A DNA stretch of 64,000 bases from Albifimbria verrucaria (taxonomy: Eukaryota > Ascomycota > Sordariomycetes > Hypocreales > Stachybotryaceae): assembly GCA_020081605.1 (NCBI GenBank), contig JAHREC010000019.1, forward strand, positions 868,001 to 932,000, written 5' to 3'. Below, one piece after another: positions 11,646-23,629 of this stretch (within the stretch, counting starts at the first letter, position 1; every line of letters starts with the position of its first letter). Made by a program: the position numbers and the translations under genes. Below the pieces are notes generated by a model. That model made no database searches. It was given only the letters and a program-made list of their open reading frames with translations, and was not told where the DNA came from.

Positions 11646-12939
11646 ATGCCTGCTCAACCATCTTTCCTCCAAATTGCTGGAGCCGCACCTGAGCGCCTTC
11701 GACTTGAGCGATCGCCTTTTGGGCTGGAACATTTGAGGCAATACGAGCCTTCAGGCCATCATCCTGTTCATCTACACGACACTCTTGGCCCCGGAGGTCG
11801 CTATCGTGTCATCCACAAGCTCGGCAAGGGAGGCTTTGCCAATGTTTGGCTCTGCCAAGATATGGAAGCCTCCCGGCCACCAAAATACGTAGCGCTCAAA
11901 GTCATTATTTCCAGCGTGTCCTATGAGGATTGCTTTGAGATTCAGCTTGGTCTTCTTGAGGATATTGGAGATGACAGCCAGATCTGTCTCGCTCTCGATC
12001 ATTTCCAGATTTATGGACCCAATGGCACACATGCTTGTTTTGTTTACCCTCTTCTTGGTCCCAAAGTATCGTTAGGGCTGCACGAGGCCACGAACGACCC
12101 TGACAGGGTCTTAAGAAGAATTTGTTTTGACGTGGTGAAAGCCATTGGTTTCCTTCACCGGCATAACATCTGCCACGGGGTAAGTCTGGAAACGCAAGCC
12201 CATTGCGTCTCTATGCTCACAGTCTCCTACAACAGATCTCTCACCAAACAACATTTTGCATCGCATTCAAGGCCTCGATGGATTGAGTGAAGGTGAGGTC
12301 CTCCAAGTACTCGGAAAGCCGGAGAAGAACTATGTTCTCCAGGGTTCAGCAAAACGACATGACAAATCTACCGTTCCTCAATATCTTGTCTATTCAGTTG
12401 GTTGGGAGAAAGTACCGAGGCGATTTATTGCAGAAGATACCTGCATAATCGATTTTGGACAGTCATTTTACATCACAAAGCCCCGAGAAAACATCGGGCT
12501 CCTGGGTCCTTATCGCTCTCCAGAGCTTTTGCTTGAAAATTTAGTTACCATCGGAGTGGATTTGTGGGCCTTGGGTTGCAGTCTTTTCGAAATCCGAACC
12601 GGCCGAAAGCTCTTTAATTGCTTTGATGATGAAGATGATGACTACCTCGATGCAATGGTCCAGATTTTGGGCAAGATGCCTGAACCTTGGTGGTCCACAA
12701 CGTGGACAGAGCGTCGGGTATTATATGAAGATAATGTCGACTCTGCCGGCCGGCCTGTTAGCACAGGTGATGAAGACGAGGAAGATGAGAATGAAGCACA
12801 CGGCGGTAGGGCCACAATAAGATATCATCCTTCAATTGCCTATGGCGCTCGGTCCCTCCGCGACAAACTGCGCCCTGGTCTATGGTATCTAGATAGTGAT
12901 CAAAGCCACAGGGAGATCTCTGATGATGAGATCAACTAG
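11646..12939 (+). CDS. SRPK-like serine/threonine protein kinase
   Basis: Protein kinase of about 412 residues resembling fungal SRPK (SR-protein kinase) paralogues. Seen: glycine loop LGKGGFANVWLC, VAIK-type lysine in YVALKVI, the catalytic loop in the form HG-D-LSPNN across an intron, DFG in CIIDFGQSF, and the C-lobe GVDLWALGCSLFEIRTGRKLF. The intron runs about 12180-12235 (GTAAGT to AACAG). Using the G run 12177-12180 as it stands loses the aspartate of the catalytic loop; one more G before the donor restores it. The usual C-terminal block with the HPW motif is missing: the protein stops soon after REISDDEIN, with an acidic insert (DEDEEDENEA) before it. Thus it is short at the C-terminus or the frame is lost once more. 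The ATG is followed at once by a typical SRPK leader (EPSGHHPVHLHD). Confidence 0.82.
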
Positions 12940-13756
12940 CAGGACATTATCTTGTACCAAACTAATCCAATAAATTTTCTGGCGGCGCTTGTTGTGTTAA
13001 CAGTCGTTTAGCTTATTATTGTTTCCATGGATGATGGTAAAACTACTTTTGCCAATATCCAGCTCATTAAAGATAAGTCTTACATTCTGATATCGCTGTA
13101 TACATGCTCCTATATAATACAGGCAATCGACATGGCAATGACAGCAATATGAACTGCTTTAGCTGTCTGGTTTCAGATACTTACACATATGTATAGATAT
13201 GAAATCAAACCATGGATGAACCTGGTCGATAATTCAGTATATCATCTACAAACGGAAGCAGATAAGGGCATATAGCTATCATACATAAACTACGGTCCTA
13301 CATTGCATGACTGCTAATCGATGGTTGGACGCGATATGTCCTCACAAAATAGGACTAAGTTTGCAGAAAATTCTGCTTAATTCATTCATATTTTGCTATG
13401 TATATATATATTTATCGCTCTAAAGAAAATACGGTCGTGTGTGTTCGGAAACGACAGTAGTATGAAGAGGGAAAGCGTCAATGCTTTCAAAATTGTAGCT
13501 TCCAGCTTAAACTGGAAGACTACTTCCACTCGAACTCGGTGTCATAGACACATCGAGTGAGCGAAGCCGCACCAAGAGGGCAACAAAGACCAAGAATGCT
13601 ACGAGTGGTACATCCACTCGCCAAAACTTGAGTCAAGTTGTAAGAATAGTTATACGAAGCATGCCGCACTATGACCATATATGGCCTATATACTTGGGAT
13701 AGTCCCATGTTGGTGTCTCATGAAGTTTGGCGTGCTGCATTGGGAATGCTTCACAG
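12940..13756. other. Intergenic between convergent genes
   Basis: About 0.8 kb between the 3' ends of the kinase and the multicopper oxidase genes. AT-rich, with short TATATA-type stretches near 13400. No gene or repeat recognised. Confidence 0.5.
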
Positions 13757-16011
13757 TTAAGCCCCGAGAGCTTCAAGAGCCTCGTCTAATTGACTGTAAG
13801 GTTCTTCCCTAGCGAGCTGTTCTACTTTCGCGGTGACAGAGCCATCTGAGAATGGTCCTGTACGGGCCACGAAATCGGATCTGCTGAAAGGAACAGCCCT
13901 CCAGCGGGCGTCCATTGGGTCTGAGAAATCTGTTGTCTCTTCGTAGCCCTATGATATTGTTAGAGCTTGTCAATATCTCTCAGTTTCGTGGGCCATACCA
14001 TGTTCGTCAAAGCAGTCACATTAAAGACTGCCATCATATCATGATCTTCGTGGATAAGGTTGTGGCAGTGGAACATGTAACTTGAAAAGTTAGGACTTAA
14101 CTAGTGCATTTGGTTTGACGAGAAAGACAATAAACTTACGTGCCGCTATGTTTCTGTTAGCAGATGCAAATATTAGAGTGGGCAAGATAACTTACGTCCA
14201 AGGGAGGTAATGTGCTTCAATCGTGACTGTCTCGCCACGTCCGAGCCAAACAACGTCTTTCAAACCGCCCGACTCGTATGGAAGAACAGCATCACGAACA
14301 CTCTCACGGCTGCCAGTTCTCTTCACAACCCGGAAATCGACAAGGTGGACATGGATAGGATGAGTCCAGCCCCAGAACTGTTTTCAAGCTCCCAGATCTC
14401 CACAGTACCCACAGGTGGTTTGGCCAAGACTCTGTGTTCGACATCCGCAAAGCCAACATCATTGATGAGCCACTGGCTATTGGTGCGCTCAAAACGAAAG
14501 TGACGCTTTGTGGCACCAGGGGTTGCCGGTGGAAACGGCACCTGACGCAGTGTTGAGGGCACTTGGGAAGGGTCCTGAACTGGTGTAGAACTAACAACGA
14601 AGCGCATAACCTCAGTAGTCCTCTCATACTCATCGGCCTTACCGACGTCATTTGACTGTGGGACGCTGCGCAGATCTATGCTCTGGCCAGCATACTGGGA
14701 GAAGTCAATTACAACCTCGTACCGTTCAGCGGGTGCGATGTAGAGGTCTGAAGTTGTAGCTGGTTTTTCCAGAAGACCAGCGTCCGAGCCGATGACCTGG
14801 AATGGAATTCTAGCAGTGCTTGTAGTTGTACGGAAATACAAGTCCCAATCTCTAGAGACAGCAGCATTGAGGAAGCGGAGGCGGTATTTCCGAGGCTCAA
14901 CATTCATGAAGGGCCAAGGTTGTCCATTCTGGATTTATCAGTTTCAACTATACGATGATGGAGAGTGAGTTGCACATACCACGTGGATGATATCACCCCA
15001 CACGCTGTACAAACATGTTAAATTTCGTGAAAGATTCATTCTCAGGGTTAGCTGCTTACCTTTCATCTTCACCCTTGGTTGTCTATTTCATGTTAGTAAA
15101 AGAAAGATGCTTACTTTGAAGTAGGGCCCAAACTTACCTGCAGAGTTCCATCCTCATTGTAGACCTTGGAAGACAGCACCAGTGGGATATCGTATTTTCC
15201 ATAACCTGAGGGCAAGTTGAGAGCATCTTCTGCGGGGTCCTGTAACAAGTATGCTCCAGCTTGGCCAAAGTATGCGTTTTCAGCAGTCTATCAACCGTAC
15301 TGTTAACGATTTTCCTTAACGGTACGAACGAAAGTGGCTGACCTTCATGAAGGCATGGTCATGGTACCAAAGGAATCGTGCGGACTGATAGTTGGGCCAG
15401 TAGTAGTCTTTGTATTGTCCAGGAAAAGTAAGATCCTCGGCCCAACCGTCAAAGGGCGCTCTTGAGGGAGAACCGTGGAGGTGCACGGAGGTCTCATCCT
15501 TTGCACTATTCAGAATACGCACGACAGTTTCAGTTCCAATGGGAACCAGGAATGTCGGGCCTGGTGACATGCCATCATATCCTACAAGTTTAGCTGGGCG
15601 TAAGTTTGGGTAAACCTATTCAGTTTAGCAAGCATTTAACTTAAATTTGTTAGGTTAACTATACCTGCTGTTGAAACTCTTTGATTTCTAACTCGTAGTA
15701 CCACACATCTTTACCAGTGACAGGGTTCTTGATAATCCTAATCCAGGTTAGTTTTAATCGTTGAAACAAATACAGCTTGAAATATACTTTTTAGGCTGCT
15801 TAACCGGAGGAATGGGCAATGGGGTTCGATAAAGTAGGGTGTATTCAGGACTTAGCCAGTCCTTTCTAGCTACAAGAGACCGAGTGTTACCAACCGACTG
15901 GTCAATAACAGCACGTTCCTCACGTGGAATAGCTGAGGCGAGGGATCCTTGGCTAAGACAACTAGCCAAGAGACACCAAGCCGATGCCAAGTGACCAGCC
16001 TTGTGCCACAT
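13757..16011 (-). CDS. Secreted multicopper oxidase, bilirubin-oxidase type
   Basis: Secreted four-copper oxidase that reduces O2 to water while oxidising phenolic or pyrrolic substrates. About ten exons are read, two of them only 23 and 14 bp (15082-15060, 14153-14140). A signal peptide follows ATG 16011 (AWCLLASCLSQGSLASA). All four copper-ligand motifs are present in order: HLHG (VHLHGSPSRAPFDGW), WYHDHAF, HPIHVHLVDF, and HCHNLIHEDHDMM; the last, with methionine as axial ligand position, fits the bilirubin-oxidase group. One frame break lies at the C run 14370-14373 (plus strand), just before HPIHVH, and a second one-base gap probably at the T run 14151-14153 beside the 14-bp exon. The longer reading upstream of 16011 would bury the signal peptide, so I reject it. 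It diverges from the secreted unknown protein at 18270. Confidence 0.88.
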
Positions 16012-18269
16012 GTCAACAGCTTGGCAAGTTTGTAGGGCTAAAATATGGGGATCAGCTAAGGAGTGGAACACAACGAAATAAACAGGGATGCTGGCCTACA
16101 CTGCAACAGTCGCGCTTCACGGCGGCGATGCTAATTTTATAGGTTTCCAAGTCATCACTGAAAGGTGACAGTCGGAGAAGACTCCGCATCACGGACTTCT
16201 CTCGGGATAGTTCAACATGAAGAGCTGAGTATGCTTCCAACAGCTCGGTGGGGGTAGCCCGGCGTGAACTTTCCGGAGATGTTACTTCTTCAGACGTAGT
16301 TCCTACTTACAATGCGCAGCTGACCACGACATCTAGGAGTCGACTGCCCCCTAGGAAAAGCAATGAGTCCTGCCTTAACGAACGCTGTGCCTCGATGCAT
16401 GGTTGAGGCCAATGAGCGTTGAGTTTCGCAGAGGGTTACCTGAAGTTATCATCTCAGGGCGGCAAAACAAACAAGGATGGTGAGGATGTCACCTGCATCT
16501 GACTATTGACGAAAATGCTAGACCAGGATGTTAGTCTAAATCAAAGGGAGGGGAGTGTCAATGATCGCGATGCTTACAATACCTGGTAGCTTTTCACCTT
16601 ACTAGATGCTTCATCAGCAACGCTTGTTCAAAACCCCAACGTTAATGTAACCAACTAGAGCTGAAGCGGTAGGAGGCCGTAACCGACAGGGCAATTTCTT
16701 CAAAGCCATGCAAGGCACCTAAGAGATCGACAATGCGCTTGCCTCTTATATCTTGCACGTACCGGATGCGGCGCACTGTAAATCGCGCGAGCCTTCCGTC
16801 TGCACGCCATGAATAGCATCCGTTTGTCAATGCAGGGGGCGTTCGGGTCCGACGCTGTTCGTCCGCGACTCGCGCGCGAGGACAAAGTTCTGGGGTCAGG
16901 ACAAGGGTGCGGTTGCGTTCGGCTCCATCGGAGTGGCACCTATGCATGCCTTGGCCAGTTCAACCGCAAAGCCGAATGTAACGTCTTCCATGCCACTAGA
17001 CATTCATCCGTCAAGCGAGGAAGCCTAATGCGACTCTTCAGCATGGCCATGTATGCCCTTGTCCCTAGTAGCGGTCAGTGTGGGAGGAATGATTGGCTTG
17101 GATAGCCTCGTCCGAGGTCAATGTGGCCGATGACTGCATGATCGAAGTGCAGGATCAAGGACTCGTGAATCTTGTTTCCAAGAAAACCCCGAATGGCACA
17201 GCCGAGAATGCAACAGTGGCCCGCTCATATCAGGGCGGCATATTATTGAGTCCTCGTTACGCAGGCGCGGTGCCTGACCGAGGCACCACGAGGCTCAGGG
17301 ATAACAAGATCAGGGGTCAAATGTAAGACAGGTGCTAGCGTCCCATTGGCATCAGGTCCACCAGCGCGGGAGCAGCCCCTGGCTCCCGTTCCCGGCCCCA
17401 CTGCCTGTCTGCCTCATGATTGACTAATTAAGCTTAACGACTGGCCCATTATTGGCGTGCGTGACATGGTGCTTAGCGGAATACGAAGGGAGGTGTTGCA
17501 CGGGAAACGTGCTTCCAAGCAGGTTCCTGGCGTCTAAACAAGCCACCACGTTGCGAACCATTCGAGTGTTCAGCTTCAGGTAACCATGCAGATCCTGCGT
17601 TTGCTGGGACTGCAAGGACCTTCTGTTCCGTTCATAACTTCAGCCATGTCAGCCCACCAAACTGGACCGTTTATAACTTCAACACCTGACGGGCCTTTCG
17701 TAAGCCCCCACGCACCGTCTCAGCTCGTGCCAGCCCAGCGACCCCGGCCCTTGCTGCAGGATCATGAGCAGGGTACAATATTATCTTGGCAACCTGCACA
17801 ACGCTTGTTCAAGATATGTGACGGGATGTAAGATGAGACTAAGCTCCTGAGAATAGCTGCGCTAGTTGCGGCGGGGAGTCTGCCTAAAGCCAAGGGCTTC
17901 TAGATTCAGTCCGCATGACCACTGAAGTCGCTGAATGATACCCACTCAATAGCGTCTTTCTTATGGGTGCGGCACCGGGATATCGTTTTCAGGCGCTACT
18001 TTGATAACTGACAAATGCTCACATCACCGCATCTAGCCTTAAACGGTGATAAGTTCTTCATGTTAGGCAGAGGAGACTTCAAGATACGCCGAATGGGGCT
18101 CCCCGGCAAGCGGCGGCCTTACGCGGCCATAGCTCCGGTGCGCACTTATGACTAGCGATGTAGAGCATCCTGATTGAATGTATAAGTTGCTGCAACCCAT
18201 CGTATCTCTTCAAAATAGTCACCACTCTTGACTTGTCTGATTTGTTGCCTCATTGTTCAACAATTCAAT
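16012..18269. other. 2.3-kb divergent intergenic region
   Basis: Between the divergent multicopper oxidase and secreted-protein genes. Base composition is closer to even than in other gaps here, and several ORFs of 60-100 codons overlap on both strands, but none shows a motif, splice structure or homopolymer-broken continuation that I could recognise. It must contain both promoters. A decayed gene or relic cannot be excluded. Confidence 0.4.
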
Positions 18270-20262
18270 ATGGCTGCCGGTAATCTTGTTCAAATCTGTT
18301 CCCTTCTTCTACTTCAGCTCTGGGGCTTTAGTCCTAGGGCAGTAGCCCAAGAGTTAGTATATTCTCAGCTTCATAGGTATAAATTGTTGACTAGTTTCTT
18401 AGTGCCGGCTTGTGGACTCAGGGCGGGCTTGAAGATGCCTCTGCCAATGATGACACTTACAATTCCGGTGGTTTCATAACTGTGAATGGTTTCAATGTCA
18501 CTGTACCAAAGAACATGCTGGTACAGTTCCCCGCGGCCTATGTGCCATTCAAGGACTTTGTGGCCGAAAAGGAATCGTTGTTAGGATATGAAGTCAACGT
18601 AAGTAATCCAAATCATGAATCTCATCAGGGTATAATATGCTAATTTGATAAGGTCATTGGCAACTTTGTTAATGGCGTCCCTATGGCGGCTCAGATTCTG
18701 ACATATGAATTCTTCGAGGGCTTAAGTAGTGGATTCATTGACTCTATCAATTTTGAAGAGGGTACCATGAAGATCCGTAGTGGACCTACTTTGCGCATCA
18801 GTGACCCCAATGGAGTGTTTTCTGTTGGTTACAAGGGCGCTCCCTTCTTCAGTAAGTCTGGCAATGTCCTAAATAATTGGGATTAAGCAACTGAGCTTTG
18901 AATTCGTACTGACTTGTAATCTAGCGGCTGATGATGAAAGCCCTAGCATTACTTCTTACTCTGGGTAAGTGTAAATTCTATAAGCAATCTTTTCGTATGT
19001 GGCTTGACTAACTTATCGACAGGTTCCCAATGTGCATCCCCGAAGCTCCTCGGATCCTCTCTGTCCTTCTTCCAACCGACCATTCCAAGGCTCGGGGTCT
19101 TTGTAAGTCTCTCCAGTAGAGGAACATGTGCCGTAGACTCAGGCTCACATTCATTAGTACTGTACCCGATCCATTGTCTATGGTCCTGTTCTTGCCAGGT
19201 GACTTCGTGACCTTCTCTGGAATCAGAAAAGGCGATGAAGTTATTTGCTTCAGCATTGTGTCCAATAATGTTCACATTACTACTCTGAACAACTTGGTAT
19301 ACATTCGGATGGAGCTTGCGCTTCTCGGAATCGACAACACAGCATCTAACAACGCTGAGCTGGCTGAATCACGAGTATGAATTGCAATGATGTTTTCACA
19401 TACGGTATATACTAACTTTCCGATAGTTTATTGGATTCACCTCCAACAATCGTGCGACAATTGCGCTGGTGAGTAAAACTTGGATTCCAACACTTCATTC
19501 TGTCTTATTGCTAATGAAACTATTAGTATGCAATGGATATTGATCCTTGCACTGGAGAAGTCACAGACCGTATTTTGGCAGCGATTCCAGTACGAGCTAA
19601 TGCACAGGCAAAATTCGAGTGTAAGCTAAAACCCAACGCAGAATTGATGAGACTGCATGGATTGATCTAACGGTTGGTAGGAGAGCGGATATCCTGTTCG
19701 GCTACGCCCGCGAGTACCGTGCTGTGGCTGAAATAAACGGACGACCTCAGACCCGGCTTACAAAGAATGGTATCTTGGCTGGCACATACGTGCAACCTGT
19801 CAATGAATTTGTATGATGCTCAAGCACAAATGAAACCAAATTATACTAACCTCCTTCCAGATCCATGGAGAGCAGAACGTTCCAGGCACACCGCCCCCTG
19901 CTAACGACTTCTCACAGCTACCCTGGCTTACGCAAGGAGTTGGCGTTGATGAAGAAGGTAACCTTTGGGGCCCTCTGGATCCTTTCCCTCAAACTGGCGT
20001 TTTGCTTGACCCAATTGAGTGCGGTGCCGTCGCGAGGCTCAAGTTCAAGGGTAACGATGTCAACACCAACTGGGAATCATCTGGTGAGTAAAATTCCTCC
20101 AGAGCAGTGTCTGACTCAAAGCTTGTCCTCTAACATAAAATTCCAGCCAAACTGCTTAACTACACCCTTCCTTTAACTTCAGTCGTAGTAGCAAACTCTA
20201 CAGAGACTATCACAAAGCAGAAGCGAAATGTCCGCAGACTTCAGTCCTTGAAACGCTTCTAG
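18270..20262 (+). CDS. Large secreted protein of unknown function
   Basis: I do not recognise a named domain. Eleven exons can be read: 18270-18352, 18403-18598, 18653-18851, 18925-18964, 19023-19102, 19158-19374, 19427-19468, 19527 to about 19618, 19681-19810, 19861-20083 and 20147-20262. A signal peptide (QICSLLLLQLWGFSPRAVA) is followed by a mature chain of roughly 430 residues with no membrane helix and a basic C-terminus (KQKRNVRRLQSLKRF). Features: FITVNGFNVTVPKNMLVQFP, MCIP followed by SSDPLCPSSNRPF, FLPGDFVTFSG, and a 3' block with GEQNVPGTPPANDFSQLPW and LDPFPQTGVLLDPIECG. The region around FLPGDFVTFSG reads like beta-strand, OB-like segments; this is only an impression. One frame break sits at the C run 19038-19041. 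The divergent neighbour is a secreted multicopper oxidase, so a joint extracellular role is possible but unproven. Confidence 0.75.
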
Positions 20263-21275
20263 ATGGCAATCGAGATTTCTCGCTTTGCAAAATCTGGTTT
20301 GTTAGACGGATGACCACACAAGGTTGTCGTTGACACTAACACCCTCATTCGCGTATCTCTTTCACCCCAGTGCTCTACATGCTTCGTCACGTTATTTATT
20401 GTATCTCTTATACTTGAAATCCGAATCATGTTGTGTGCTCATCATGTCCATACAGAATAGTAAATGCCTGTGTTGAGAAACTCTGTATACTCTTCGTAGC
20501 ATGTGTTACGCTATGTAGCATGTGCTTGACAATCATTCGATAGTAAATATTAGCAATATATCTGAACAAATTGGCCACCTTGTTAGATGAAGTCTTGTTA
20601 ATTAGTAAAATGCTGTGTGACTGGGCAAGCATGAATTGAGATCCGCTTATTACTATCCTCAAGTCTCATACACCGTGTGGAATGGTGTGTACACGTTCAT
20701 TTTGTCGTTGAATTCCTAATTATAACTACATCTAAAAAACAAACAGAGATGCATCAAATACAGCACTTCAACCATGAGGAATACAGAGTTCTCAATTATG
20801 ATTGTTGTACTTGATTTGGTGGAATGGCATGGTCTAGAACAAGAGTCTGGAAGGTCCTCACATGATGGCATTGGAGTTGTATATTGCTTCAGCAGCTTCC
20901 GTAAGAAGTGGCCACCTTGCAATTGTCTCCACGAGTACATTCGTATGCACTGATTGAGCTACTATGTGGATATTTTATCTTACAACTCTCATTATTCTGG
21001 CCATTCTCTCACCGCCGTCTCTAGCACGCCACTGCTGACAGGATTAGATGCTGGTCTAGGGTAGGCGGTATATCGCCAGTTCGGAAAGAAAACGCGCCAA
21101 GAGATAAGATTTGTCCTGCTGGCCTTTTGTCGAAGCTGAAAAAACTTGTGACTATCCTTGCCAGGGGAAAAATTGCAACCAACGCTCCCAAACAAACTCA
21201 TGCTGTTGGTTATTCTGGCCTTGTCACATTGGACCTAGAACTCGTTGCGTCCACCTTCTCTATACGGTACCCACC
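20263..21275. other. Intergenic upstream of the P450
   Basis: About 1 kb. AT-rich up to about 20950. The open frame that precedes the P450 start (from about 21127) begins with TTG, not ATG, and shows no P450 sequence, so I count it as leader. No other gene seen. Confidence 0.5.
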
Positions 21276-22974
21276 AATGCAGTATCTACCACTTCTGGCA
21301 ACCTCCACTGTGGGAGCCTTATTATGGGCCCAAACCCGTGGAGACCGATGTAACGGTGCCTTGTGTTACCTGTTGTCGGTGTTGGCCTTTGCCTTTATTC
21401 ACTTGATATGCCTGGCTGTCTATCATATTGTTTTGTATCCAACTTATCTCAGTCCTCTTCGATACCTGCCTAGTCCAAAACAGGCTCCTCTCTTGCAACG
21501 TCTGTTGACCGAGCCAGATTATGATAAACTCATCGAATGGATCAATGAGATACCCAATGATGGGCTGATCCGATACTATGGATTCCTTGGCTCTGAGCGG
21601 TTGCTCGTGACGACACCTCAGGGATGCAAGGAGGTTCTTCAGACACAAGGATATAATTACATCAAGTTGCCATGGGCCTTGGAGATCATGGGCCAGTTTG
21701 CTCCCAGGAATTCTTGTTGCACCACCACCGAAGCACAAGGTACGTGACCATTTGCTTACCTTATGTTTCTGTTTCTCTTGTCTCACCAATTTGCATAGAT
21801 CGACCGAAAATGTCTGCAGCCTGCATTCAAGTTCAAGTACATCAGAGACCTATCTCCCATCTTCTGGACCGAGGGCGCAAAGTTCCTGACAGCCATCGAG
21901 AAGCAGCTGCACGGAAGCAGTGACCAAGCCATCGATATCGGCGAAAGACTACACCACTGCACTCTGGACATTATTACTCTCACAGCTTTCGGAGCTTCGA
22001 TCCACGCTGTTGACGATCCTGAATCTAAAGTTGTCAAGCATTTCAGAAACTTGTTTGCTTCTAAGAAGCACCACCTCATCTACCGCTTCACAGCATTTAT
22101 TCTGCCATACTGGATCTATCGACGACTCCCGGTGAAGGCGAGAGAGGAAATCATGATGGCTCGTCAAGTCATTTCTGATTTCATCCGTCCCTTGATCAAA
22201 GAACGCCGTGCGCCTACCAGCAAAACAGACGACAAGCACTATGCGCAAGGGGACATCATTGCAACTTTATTACAATCGGGTGTGGAGTTTTCTGACGATT
22301 ACCTGATTGATCAATCGATGGATTTCATGATTGCTGGCCAAGAAACCACCGCAACTGCTGTTGCACTTACGCTTTACTCGCTGTCTCAGAACCCACAGGT
22401 TCAAAAGCGTCTCAGAGATGAAATTCGAGAGAAACTGCCGTCTCCATCCTCAAATACTGAGGTGGATGCGGTGCTTGTTGAATCTGTCCCTTATCTCGTC
22501 GCCGTATGTAACGAAATCTTGAGAATCTACTCTCCAGTCGTGTACTGCCATCGCCAAACTATCGCGCCGAACACAACTATTGGAAATGTACCCATTCCAT
22601 TGGATACTGTAGTAGCGGTCGCTCCAGGTTTAATCCACGAGTGTCGAAAGATTTGGGGACCCAAGGCAAACGAGTTCGACCCTGAGCGTTGGCTAATAAG
22701 AACTGACGACGAAGTCAAAATTGACCCTCTCGGCGGAACAAATGACACATACGCTGTCATGCCCTTCACTTATGGACCAAGAGCGTGCATTGGTGAGAGG
22801 TTTGCAAGAAGCGAAATGATGTCGCTCGTTGCGCAGCTGGTTGGCAGATTTGACTGGAAGTTCAAGGGCATTGGAAAGAATGGCGATAGACGTATGAAGA
22901 TAGTCCATGCAGTGGTCGCTGGCCCTGTAGGAGGTGGCATGACGATGTATGCGGAGCGAGTTGGTGGTTGGTGA
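21276..22974 (+). CDS. Cytochrome P450 monooxygenase
   Basis: ER-anchored haem-thiolate monooxygenase of about 545 residues. Exons 21276-21739 and 21799-22974. After the start (MQYLPLLATS) come two hydrophobic anchor segments, then the proline-rich hinge RYLPSPKQAP. Diagnostic motifs: I-helix AGQETTATAVAL, ExxR in NEILRIYSP, FDPERW, and the haem loop FTYGPRACIGERFAR with the cysteine ligand. Upstream, KHK-IDRKCLQPAF is the C-helix block, formed across the intron. The frame changes between about 21690 and 21705 in front of GILVAPPPKHK. Unlike the other breaks here, this one needs two added bases or one removed. The P450 family number and substrate cannot be told. Its 3' end converges on an MFS exporter gene, a frequent pairing in metabolic clusters. 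Confidence 0.88.
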
Positions 22975-23629
22975 TAAATTTGCGAACGCCTAGCAGTTAC
23001 GATCTGCTCTCTACATGATCTTAATTGCTACGCATCATGATTCAAGTTTAAAGGCTTGCAAAGTTTAGAACAGTGCCATACTGAAAGAAAACAATTAGAT
23101 TAGAAGTTGAAAAATGTTAGGACATCGTAACACGCCAGTCTCTTCAAGCATCTCGCATTTTTAGTGATAAATTAAACCATGAATCAAATCTGTGAGCCGA
23201 AGAGCTTGGTCATGTTATCTTGGTTCCTTTCCGTCGTGATAGCTACTCGTCATCTGGTTGTCATCGCAAGAGCTGATATAATTTCTTGGCTATCTCTTCT
23301 TGACTCAAGGAAATTTTTGGCGTATGTAACTCAACTCTAGGTCAGACCTCAAGTGAATCATCTAAAGACGTGGCTACATTCTGACTGCTTTAGTTTAGAA
23401 GTGTATCTGAATTGTAATATCACCATCCCTTCTCTACTAAAAAGTTCGCTGTCTTGTAGGACATTTCAACTGCACGAAAGCCATAGGTAGACTAAGTAGT
23501 CTTTGTGTAAAGAGTTGTAATTAGACATAATCTTTCACTGGCCTTGACTTCAAATCCATTGCTGAAAACTTTTGGTTAATTACGTGATTATTTCTATTGG
23601 TTGCCGCGGCTATGGCTCAAATTTTGACA
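22975..23629. other. Intergenic between convergent genes
   Basis: About 0.65 kb of AT-rich sequence between the P450 and MFS stop codons. No gene, RNA or repeat recognised. Confidence 0.5.

Noticed and set aside
16012..18269. ORFs of 60-100 codons on both strands as genes
   Set aside because: They overlap each other, start at arbitrary codons, have no motifs, and do not join across splice sites or one-base corrections.
21127..21275. N-terminal extension of the P450
   Set aside because: It starts with TTG and shows no anchor or P450 sequence; the ATG at 21276 is followed directly by the hydrophobic anchor.
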